Shown: positions 24,463-34,858 of the stretch, one piece after another
Position numbering within the stretch: the stretch's first letter is position 1
Layout of the letters: the number at the start of each line of letters is the position of its first letter
Assembly (NCBI GenBank): GCA_910592205.1
Contig: CAJVPJ010000209.1
Span: 1-34,858, forward strand
DNA: 34,858 nucleotides
From: Paraglomus occultum
Lineage: Eukaryota > Glomeromycota > Glomeromycetes > Paraglomerales > Paraglomeraceae
Direction: 5' to 3'
Program-made: the position numbers and the translations under genes
The notes under the pieces: generated by a model
The model's input: only the letters and a program-made list of their open reading frames with translations
Told to the model about the DNA's origin: nothing
Databases searched by the model: none

Positions 24463-25686
24463 ATGCTGATGAGAATGAATAATCTCGGAAGATTACTATT
24501 ATCATGCGTAAGACAGAATGAGACTTTTCGAGAGATTGATTGTTGCGACAATTAAAGCACTAATCTCTTACTTTGGTGATCGTTTTACGCTAAACGTTTT
24601 TTCAGGCCGAAGAGCAATGCATACCGCTTTACAGTTCTCTCTCAGCACGTACATTTCACATGCTTTCGCGGCGATACACGTACGTTACATTCTCTGCACG
24701 AAAGCTTGTTAATTCGTAGAATTGCGCACGTGGATGCTCATAGTCATACTGGTACTTGTCATCTTTATACTTTTATTATATATATCGCAGATCTCAATCC
24801 ATTGATCAGTCGTCAACCGACTTTTCTTCCACACGCACACCAGATTCCAGCTCGCAATTACCACCATTATCAAAAGACGCCAACAGCAGCTCAATAGACG
24901 GTAAACAAACAGAAGAGGATGTTCTATACCTCAAAGGTTAGGTTTACTTTACTTTTATGTAAAATCGAGAAACACTATGTGGTAGAAACAATATAGAGAC
25001 AATTGATATAATCAGAGTTGTACGGTTATGATTCAGTATCTACTGATCTTATAATGGCTTACCGTCTCTCATCATGTCGACTATGCTAATATATTCTCTC
25101 TCTTTCCGCGTTATATCTCCTCGCTTATTATAAAATCATAGAACCCGAGCAATATCTCCCGACCCACAATGTTGTCGTTTGCGATTTGCATTTTCGGAGT
25201 TATGTTCCATCTCATATGGACTTTTATGTCGACTTTTGTCGACGTGCTGCTGGGGCTCTCAGGATTCCATGCTCGGGACCTGTCCCCCTTCCCACAAAAA
25301 CCACCCGATGGGCTGTTCCTCGCGGTCCATTTATTCATAAAAAAACCCAAGAGAACTTTGAACGCAAGACACATAAGAGATTGCTTCAATTGAAAGATGC
25401 AAACCGAGATGTGATTGAGAGATGGTTGTATTATATCATCGATAATGCTCCAAGTGGCATCGGAATGAGGGTAACACTATGGGAGTATGAGGAACTTGAT
25501 GTAGGAGAGAGAATGCTAAAACAAGCGAGGGGTGAGGAAAAGATAGCATTAAAAGCTGTTGAGAATGACAAGGGAGAGAAGGGTTTGACCGGTGAGAAAG
25601 TAGCCACTGTTGCCAATGTGCTGGTCAAGGAGATGGAAAGACAAGTTACTGAAGAGGAACACGAAGATACAGAGAAACAGGATTGA
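24463..25686 (+). CDS. RSM10: Mitochondrial small-subunit ribosomal protein uS10m
   Basis: Four exons: 24463-24507, 24606-24679, 24791-24936, 25142-25686, giving 269 aa. The S10 domain fills most of exon 4 (about residues 90-195): LPTHNVVVCDLHFRSY, RRAAGALRIPCSGPVPLPT, WAVPRGPFIHKKTQENFE, RKTHKRLLQLKD and APSGIGMRV. These are typical of fungal Rsm10, which binds 16S-type rRNA in the 30S head. Exons 1-3 supply a basic, Ser-rich presequence (SARTFHMLSRRYTSQS). The conserved lead-in TEEDVLYLKEPEQYLP spans the last junction. The C-terminal ~65 residues are a charged Lys/Glu-rich extension. Exon 1 is the least certain part: translation could instead start at the Met inside exon 2 (MLSRRYT). Protein identity does not depend on this. 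Confidence 0.9.
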
Positions 25687-26887
25687 AAAGGAGGGAAGCC
25701 GTGACATGGCTGCCAGGGATTGATCTCGGTAATAATGATATTTTGGCATATCATGAACAATTGAGATATACAGCAATTAAACGGCGAAACGGTATTCGCC
25801 ATCTGTCAATTTTATTCAATGAGCAGTACCATACATAATTCGCTCGTAAAGAGGTCTAGTAAATAATTCTTGACCAAAACGGTCATTGCCATATACGAAT
25901 TGCTTGTTTTACTTGTGATACTTTTTTCATTGTAGTCTACTTTGGGTCAATTGTTAACAGAAGTTTAAGCCACCAAAGTTTGGCTTTTGATCTATGAAAC
26001 GCGGTTCGTCGTTTCGAAACGATAATGGAACAAATAAAATACTGTGAATATATACGAGATGCCATGCCTCGAGACAAAATTCGCCAAACAGTTGCATTCT
26101 TTCACTTGCCGTTGACAACGCAATAAATAACGTACAATTTGCTAATCTCACTGAAAAAGTCTATACTAATACGAACACTCTGTAAGCCATTCTTTTCTGG
26201 GTAGGATCACACTAATGTTTCTCACAAGCACAGCAGGTCGTTGAAAGAATGGGTGGTACAACAACAAAAATCATATTTCAAGGCAGGGGGACGTGATACC
26301 GAATAATACATTTCTCAAACAGACGATACCGGAAAGCCCACAAAGCAACTTTGTAAAGAGCGATAATACACGATGCGTTCGATTATCGGTTAAAATCTAA
26401 TCAAAATGTCCCGCAGCTGTCTATATCTACTGAAGAATTAAAAAAGCCCCGCTTTCATCGTAATATTTCCACGCTAAGCGACGATCGTTACAGAAAAGGA
26501 ATTAGTGGAGTATACAAACTAAAATCTCCGCAGGGGAATTTCGGGAAGATCAATTAGTATCGATATCGTTTCATGAATTCTTTCGCTGTGCATGTTGTAT
26601 CTCTTCCTTTTCCACAGTCCATGATTTATGCACTGCTGTTTGGATGCTGGGGGAAAAAGATCAGATGTACAGCATTTTTTGCCTGTCATATTCGATCTTG
26701 AGATGAAAATCAAATTCGTTAACCATATCAGGAGATTATTTGTGTAACGTACTAATGGGATGCCTCGGAACGTTGCGTGACAATTTACAAACTTTCTTTC
26801 CAATATAAATATCCCTCCCGGCCTAAATGTCAAAATCACAACAGCCTAAATTTACTGTTTCGATTATCAAGCAAAACTATAGTCAAA
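25687..26887. other. Intergenic region between uS10m and enolase
   Basis: Holds the uS10m 3' flank and the enolase promoter. Open frames on the minus strand (25954-26151, 26519-26839) read through promoter sequence and show no family features. The only supported element is the TATA/CCAAT region near 26800. Confidence 0.6.
26800..26811 (+). promoter_or_regulatory. Enolase core promoter: overlapping CCAAT and TATAAATA
   Basis: CCAAT at 26800-26804 runs straight into TATAAATA at 26804-26811. The TATA is 77 bp upstream of the enolase ATG and is followed by a C-rich stretch (ccctcccgg). The arrangement fits a strongly expressed glycolytic gene. Confidence 0.6.
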
Positions 26888-28552
<1,665 letters not shown>

Positions 28553-28595
28553 GAATGACTCACTAATACGTTGAAACAAAGCTGAGTGAATAATG

Positions 28596-28624
28596 AAAAA
28601 AGAAAAAAAAGAAAAGAAAAAAAA
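28596..28624 (+). repeat. A-rich tract after enolase
   Basis: A 29-nt run of A broken by single G residues, just 3' of the enolase stop. An AATAAA-like signal follows near 28672. Probably part of the shared 3' flank of two convergent genes. Confidence 0.5.
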
Positions 28625-28807
28625 TCTTGCAATTTGGGGGTAATATTTATTTATCTTGAATAGTACTACAAAATAAAAATACAATTCAACAAGAACAAAT
28701 TCTCAAATTACACATTGAATTCAATGTTTCGTGTAATTAATTAATTATCTTTGAGAACTCTATCCTTCGTATTTCATCTAAATTATTTGCTGTCTCATCT
28801 TTAAACC

Positions 28808-31800
28808 TTATTCACTGGCATTGGCTAAAATAGACAAATCAGAGACCCTGACATGTTCACTAGGACATGATTCGGCCGCATATGATGCCAAATCCTCTAT
28901 AGATCCTTCCGTCGGCTGGGAACTTAATTCATCCGACAAACCATGAATTGGTTGATTGCCTTCTTCGGCATATACTTCCTGTACTACTTTGCTCCATTTC
29001 TCATCTGTATAGAAGGTTTTCGCAAAGTTCTCAAGCCCATGAGCCGATGACAATTTCTCATAACCAGGTATAAACCTTTAAAGACAAACGAATGTTAAAA
29101 AGTGTGTCATTACCAATAAGATGCCATTATCGGTTGATTGATTACCTTCGATAAGCATCGTCCGCGACAGTCTCGTCCAAGATGAAAAACTGTTTTGATG
29201 GTTCTTGTCCTCTCTTAAAAGAACTCTTCTCGTACGTTAACAATCGATCCCAATAATGAAATACTGTGAGGCAATGGAGAGCCTCTACACGTCTGCTTGT
29301 ATACCAACTCTGCAAGCCCTAACAAATAAAGGTGTGATTAAGTGCCAAACTCTGATAAAAAGCAAGACTACAGCTAAAAACTCACTTTAAACAAATATGA
29401 TAGCAACAGATAAAGGTCCCGTTGATTATCAATAATATTAATTCTCTCTTCATCCGATTGGTCGAAATCCATGTATCTGATGTCTCCACGAATCTCAGCT
29501 ATGGCTTGATTAAAGTCATCTTCGTTGAACAAATCGGTTGTGTATACATATCTCTCTGGATCATCCTGTAAATTAACAGACGTGTAAAAAGTTTGTACGA
29601 GCAATAAAATGAATTATACAATCAATTGATGAAAAGCGTCCATACTCTTCCGTATTTAGCAATGACAGTATTCCAAAAGCGTTGATGACTTGCACTCGGC
29701 TTCCAGCACGCCATTTCCGCCAAATACAAGATTTGACCTAGACCAGTGGCTCCTAAACGTGTGACACATACTTCTTGTCTTTGAATGAGAAGTATCATGA
29801 GGAACGTTTCAATATCCATCAACGTCGCCTCCTCCGCTATTACCAGTTTTTTTGGTACAATTGGTGGAGGCGTCGGTTGCCAATTATCTGATGTTCGAGA
29901 AGATGCTCGTGAAGGAGATTGGTCGGATTGCAAAAGATCGTTATTCTTAAATTTGGGGAGAACTCTTGATTTTCGCTTTCAAGTGAACGATCAATCGTAA
30001 GTGGATGAATTCATTACAAAAATACGATCAGAATAACTGTTCGATTACCTCTGGAGCAGTGCTTGCTAAATGAGGAAGCCAATACTTGAGAAGTTCCATA
30101 AATTGTTTTCCCGAATCAATGTACCACGAAATGACAGATAAGAATCTGAATAAAACGATAATGGTTATTTCTGTGTTATGACAAATATACGAAGAAGATA
30201 TGAATTTACCTGTTCAAGTCATTTGGAGAACACAATGTGATCTTGTCAATTTGCTTTAACATTTTCATTACAGGATCCATGTTGTGGGCCAATTCTTTTC
30301 GATCTCGATTTCCGTAGTCATCTTTGGTCAAGTAATTAAGAAGATTCTTGTGACTTGGAAACACTATTTCCCTAGTCGCATGATCGTCATTCACCAAAAT
30401 TGCACATTCTACATCCGGTTTACTAAGCCAATCGAAATCGAAACACAGTAAGAGGGTAGCTAACAGTTGGAAAGAATCGCTGATTCGTTGACATATGAAG
30501 TAGTCCACGTAGCTCCAATTATCAGTTAAGTGCTGTAATTGCGTAAACGGCATGCCCCAAAATAGAGCACGCTTGAGTCTTTCAAACGCGAAGGACAAGT
30601 GCGTTTTAGATTCTTGTTGCGCGGGAAGAAGAGAAACTGGTTTTTGATATTCGTTCAGGTCTGATAAAGCACCGAATTTTATTCTAAAATAAGCTTTATG
30701 CCGGTTGTATCTTGCTTGTATTTCCTGCAATAGCGTAAATGTCGTGGCGGTCAGTTAACAATTGCAAGAATAATTCTACTAGTAAATAGGTTGACACTCA
30801 CTTGATGTACTTCGTTATGCTCTGGGAGATTTTTACTTCGTGAAGAGACTTTCCCATATCGCTTCAAAATCTTTTCGCACTCTTCACGAGATCTTTCGTA
30901 ATTGATAACCATCTTACAATTATTTTCTATGCAAGCAGACAGCGACAATAATGTGTTGCGTTACTTACCCGCAATTTAGTGTCAATCTCACACAATTATC
31001 AAGTGCAAACATGTACAACTTCTCGATAGCACAAAATCTATCCCATTCTTCCCGTGGACATGATGATGCCAATAAGTCGATATTCTCGCATATAAAAGTA
31101 TTCCATTCCAAGTTATCAGCCAAGTGATAGCGACTATTTAAAGCATGATCTGCGACACTTCCAGAAAATCAAAGAAATACAATATTAAATGTAGGAATAA
31201 GATCAGGCGCGTAAATCTACATTCACTGTCCTGCCTACCTTCGAATTTCTTTCTTTCTCAATAGAGATCTGGCGAGCAACTTGTGAAGATGCGGGTCAAT
31301 CAAGGTCTCCTTAGCAGCAAATAACTCTTTTACAAGCTGCTCGTCGATCAACTCTACTGGTTTTCCTGTGAACAGTGTACATACTTGAATCCGCCTGTTG
31401 ATAATTAATAAAATTTTTTAATACAACAAAACACTTACCGGATGATTCACCATTTCGATGTTTAAGACAACCTCGTTGCTTAGGCTGTCCTTCCACACGT
31501 TTAACCAAAATATCAAATAGGCAACGCAATAATTTGACACCACGTTCATTATACAACGGCCCGGTCTTACGTTGGCGTAATACGGTACTGTCTTTGCTCC
31601 GAGATCTGATCGTTTCAAGTAATAATGAATTAGATCGCCTTCATTAGCTTATAAAGGATATTGGCAATAAGTAAACAAATAAAACAGATACCTTTTTAGC
31701 CAATATAGTGTCAAGGTTGCATAATGTAATATCTTCTCTTCTGTCTTTGATTCACGTACTAATTGTAGGTATATCTCGGCGACTTGTAATTGAACGACGT

Positions 31801-32304
31801 ACTGAATCGTAAGTTTCTTACATGAGTTGAAAAAGACTGAGTAAACTGAATGACCTAAGTCGCTTGGTGCGTTAGAGTTTACCGTCACAGGAGCGCTCTG
31901 GTGTTACTTCTCCGGCTGTTCTATTTCTGTTTCAAGTGAAAAAAATAGGCTGGATGAATAGTTGATGGCAGAGTGCGAGAAGTATGACTAAGTATATTTA
32001 TGTTATTAGAAAATGTTGATCACCGTTCAAAAGCCTCCGCTGCAGAAGTGAGTTTTCCTAATTTCCAATATGCTCTGCCAAGGTAATCATTCGCCTAGTT
32101 GAAAGAATTAATTTGAATCTCCTAAAAAGTGCAGAAATGGGTGTGCGCGTTAAATAGTCAACATACCTCAAAGTGTTGTGAACTTAATTCTGGTATGCAT
32201 ATAACATTTGTCAGTAACTGGGTTGCTGTGCCGTAATTTTCAGCTCTAAAGGCTTCTTTTCCTTTCTTGAGGAATTGGTATATATTGATGTTAGTGGAAG
32301 TCAT
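28808..32304 (-). CDS. Unrecognised 848-aa helical protein with TPR-like N-terminus
   Basis: Thirteen exons on the minus strand: 32304-32167, 32094-32024, 31895-31692, 31605-31439, 31365-31239, 31157-30992, 30912-30802, 30724-30210, 30145-30049, 29975-29646, 29565-29386, 29318-29146, 29075-28808. Every junction keeps phase, giving 848 aa with no stop. Residues 1-70 look like two TPR-type helical hairpins (GKEAFRAENYGTATQLL; ANDYLGRAYWKLGKLTSAAE). The rest is helical and rich in Leu, Trp and charged residues (for example ERGVKLLRCLFDILVKRV, NLEWNTFICENIDLL, RLKRALFWGMPFTQL). A Ser/Pro-rich linker lies at about 585-610 and a Gln/Ser/Glu-rich acidic tail at the end. No signal peptide, membrane span or catalytic motif is visible. 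A large-complex scaffold is a guess; I could not place the family. Acceptors of exons 3, 6, 7, 10 and 13 are GAG or AAG, and the exon 6/7 junction is the least certain. Confidence 0.8.
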
Positions 32305-32353
32305 ATCAGGCTAATATGAATATGGTAGTAATCGTGTTGGTCGATAGAAGATA

Positions 32354-32368
32354 CGCGATTTAGTCGCG
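32354..32368. promoter_or_regulatory. CGCGA-TTTAG-TCGCG inverted repeat before the 848-aa gene
   Basis: A perfect 5-bp inverted repeat with a 5-nt spacer lies 50-64 bp upstream of the ATG. The left arm reads ACGCGA with its flank, an MCB-like core. It could be a paired binding site for an MBF-like dimer. CG-rich words are scarce in this AT-rich DNA, which makes it stand out, but function is inference. Confidence 0.3.
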
Positions 32369-33046
32369 GAATTGAGGAATAGGAAGGTTTTGGGTGGGTT
32401 GGTTTTTTATTGGTTGGCTGTGTGGAGCTGGCGTGCTACAAAGCGGCATGACATTGCAATCAAAGCTCATACGGACCACTTTGCAGATTCATATATTTGG
32501 ACCATTTCTTTGGCCTATAGCTTAAAGCTTAATCCTAATGCATCTATTTCTGGCACATTTATTGTATCATTAACACATGGATGCTTACCATTCTAATTGG
32601 CTTTCCGGACAGACGCAAAGCATATTTCACTGACAAATGACTTCACAGTCGATATGCTTTACTTTGTCAAAATATTGTGACTGAATGAAACTTGGACAGA
32701 TATCACCCTAAGGAAATAATTGCAAAAAACCACCTTACTATGTGGCCTAATTTGACTAATTATATATTACAATGATATTTTGATGATGTCTGTTTGATCT
32801 TGACTTTTATGACACGCATACCCTCTTAATTTATTAGTATTAGAGTGATGGTGCTGACGTAGTCGCCATCATGGTTCGAGATTGAGTGTAAGGCTCACAT
32901 TGATCCGCTCGGTTAGTATAATATATAATAATTATCGGGATATTATTTATGTCACGGCCAAATCTGACGAATAGTGAAATTTCAGTGAAAGGAAATGTAT
33001 AGCTTGAATGATAATGATATATTGTTTTATTAGTTTTATGATGTTT

Positions 33047-33079
33047 TTAGAAACCTCAATGTTGCCATGCTGTTTCTAA
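33047..33079. repeat. 8-bp inverted repeat (TTAGAAAC ... GTTTCTAA)
   Basis: TTAGAAAC at 33047-33054 pairs perfectly with GTTTCTAA at 33072-33079 across a 17-nt loop. Not followed by a T-run or a recognisable RNA. Confidence 0.35.
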
Positions 33080-33265
33080 TAATAGGCCTCAGCTTCATTC
33101 AAGGGATAAACGGCACTGCCAGCATGTTCTGTGAGGTGGTCAAGAAATGTTACAAGGAGAATCCCTATGTATATGGGGAGCACAGTGAGATGCAGCAGCC
33201 ATAGATGTTGTCCTGTGTACTGAACTCATGATGGTTGCTGTTTGCATGCATAATAAATAAATCTT

Positions 33266-33280
33266 CATTCATGATGAATG
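33266..33280. repeat. 15-bp palindrome CATTCATGATGAATG
   Basis: Two 7-bp arms, CATTCAT and ATGAATG, flank a single central G. It lies between the two weak-ORF stretches of the gene-poor right end. No partner copy was noticed in the window. Confidence 0.35.
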
Positions 33281-34858
33281 TCCACATTTTCCACTATATA
33301 TAACAAGATCCATTCATGGTGAAAAAATTTGTATAATAATAAGAGGTCTCTTTTTCATGGCCTTCAATAAACACTGTGGTTTTTAAGACAGAAATCCTGT
33401 TTTTACTATTTACAGGGAGACTGTGCCTACAACAGTCATTCTGAGACACCATATTATTCTGCCCGGAGATATGAAATTCTTCTACCGTTTTCATAAATTT
33501 TGTCTTTGGTAAGAATCCTTTATTATTATCATCTGGAATGAGCAAATGTTTTTCCAATATGCTCCATACTATTTCACACAGTTCCTTGGAACAAATTGAG
33601 ATATTGTAGACATAAACCAAAAATGAATGGATCCAACAGTGCAAGGAGATTATGAAAAATATTAAATATGGGGCCTTTACTATTACAACATATACTCATA
33701 TCTTGATTATTAATTATGTGTTTGTTTTTTGTCGCATCTACTAATTTTCTGTTGTGCTGAAAAAGTATGAAAGCAAAATGTAAAAAGATATAGAAAATGG
33801 GGCAATAGTAATAGCTACTGATATAACTGCCATTGAATTGCAATACTTGAATTTGATGGCTGTTGATTATGAAATCGGAAAACCCTTTTTCGCTGCAGTC
33901 GTCGTTATTGTCAGTAAGCCTTCTCTTTTTCTCTCCACTTCTTCCGAATCTAAAAAGCTGAATCATCCACTTTACTTTTCTGTTTAACAAAGACCGTTTG
34001 TAATGCCTTTCACATAGAAAGTAGAATAAAGCAATGAAGATAGTTCAGGAAAATACTCAGCCGTTTCCGTTAATCATTTCACTGCTGCACTAGCTGATGC
34101 TCGCCACCTCTCTAATTTTCGCATTGCGGTAACTGACTATGAGAACTGCATACGCAACGTAGATCTCAAGTTTCCAAAACGTGTGTAACAAAGCGTACAG
34201 TATTAGTAAAATTAAACTCGATATTGAGGAGGAACGGCTTTGCAAGGTTGCGTGGATCACCGTGGATCCTGAAAGTGTATACTCGTAAAAGTGTATTTCA
34301 ACTGTTAGCTTGATTCTTTCTGCAATATCAGAATATTGGATCAATGAAAGCGTCACAAAAATTTTCTGATTTAACCAATCAGATTGCGGTATTTGCTCTG
34401 AATTTTCTAGAACTGGTCTCCCAAATCGGGTAAAACTCCTGACTGTATACGGGTAGTCCTATTATTAATTTTACGACTTGCTGAGTTTTACGGCCTTCTT
34501 TACTCATATTGGAAACAATTTTACGTTTTCCGCATAGCTTTCGTTTTCATGCTTGCGAATGCAAAAAATAAAAGTACTTTATAACCATGCACTTTGGTCC
34601 TATAGAATAAGCAGAGCGAAGTATTAATAGATTAGCAAACTACATTAAATATTCTTTGTCAATCAATGTACATACATACACAGTTTATTATCCAAAATTG
34701 CATGACTATCAATAAGTACAAATCATTCAATAAAATTCCGTCATGTGTAAAGATTTTATCGTTAAAAGTTGAGTGATACTAATACTAAGTGTCTTTAATA
34801 TTTTGTAATTAAACATTAAATATTCTGATCCATAATCAGTAGTGAAATTTATACGATT

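Larger units (their letters stand above)
32305..34858. other. Gene-poor right end
   Basis: After the start of the 848-aa gene no credible gene is seen. It contains an inverted repeat at 32354-32368, a stem at 33047-33079 and a palindrome at 33266-33280. Two overlapping minus-strand open frames (33294-33644, 116 codons; 33574-33990, 138 codons) are Phe/Tyr/Asn-rich, and I cannot assign them. A plus-strand frame ending near 33202 (KKCYKENPYVYGEHSEMQQP) is equally unassigned. A degenerate mobile element is possible, but no terminal repeats or transposase motifs were found. Confidence 0.5.

Noticed and set aside
26519-26839. 106-codon minus-strand frame upstream of enolase
   Set aside because: It overlaps the enolase TATA/CCAAT promoter in antisense and shows no family features.
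30751-30969. Donor at 30968 (GCGG-GTAAGT) for exon 6 of the 848-aa gene
   Set aside because: It has a better-looking donor sequence, but no acceptor nearby keeps the phase. The GTGAGA donor after 30992 with the AAG acceptor before 30912 does.

Overview
The window is nuclear DNA from a fungus. It is AT-rich, its genes are cut by many short GT-AG introns (about 50-220 nt), and its proteins are typically fungal: a Tea1/Kel1-type kelch polarity protein, a fungal-type mitoribosomal bL31m, an Rlm1/MEF2-type MADS factor and Hat1. Codon use, intron style and the MADS and kelch proteins suggest an early-diverging lineage such as Mucoromycota/Glomeromycotina. That placement is inference and was not tested by search.

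Layout, left to right: a 1,705-aa kelch/coiled-coil protein (+, 289-6348); histone acetyltransferase HAT1 (+, 10 exons, 7286-9300); complex I 30-kDa subunit NDUFS3 (-, 9565-10745), divergent from mitoribosomal bL31m (+, 10872-11312); acireductone dioxygenase of the methionine salvage pathway (-, 11559-12601); a single-exon PB1-UBA protein (-, 13463-15019); a MEF2/Rlm1-type MADS transcription factor (-, 16528-18415); a gene-poor block of 4.9 kb; ATP synthase F1 delta subunit (-, 23302-24326), divergent from mitoribosomal uS10m (+, 24463-25686); enolase (+, 26888-28552); an unrecognised 848-aa, 13-exon protein with a TPR-like start (-, 28808-32304); and a gene-poor right end with only weak open frames.

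Every multi-exon model was assembled by hand. Splice phases and protein homology agree throughout, and none of the ten recognisable genes is broken. The exon structure of the unrecognised gene rests on phase and frame alone.

Functional themes: four genes encode mitochondrial proteins. They form two head-to-head pairs, each joining a respiratory-chain or ATP-synthase subunit to a mitoribosomal protein across a spacer of about 130 bp. Enolase and acireductone dioxygenase are housekeeping metabolic genes. HAT1 has a cluster of G1/S-type (MCB/SCB-like) motifs upstream. The observations most worth checking are the paired divergent promoters, a Gly-to-Asp change in the acetyl-CoA loop of HAT1, the PB1-UBA protein that lacks other autophagy-receptor domains, frequent AAG 3' splice sites, and the unidentified 848-aa gene. 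I saw no clear novel multi-gene system.
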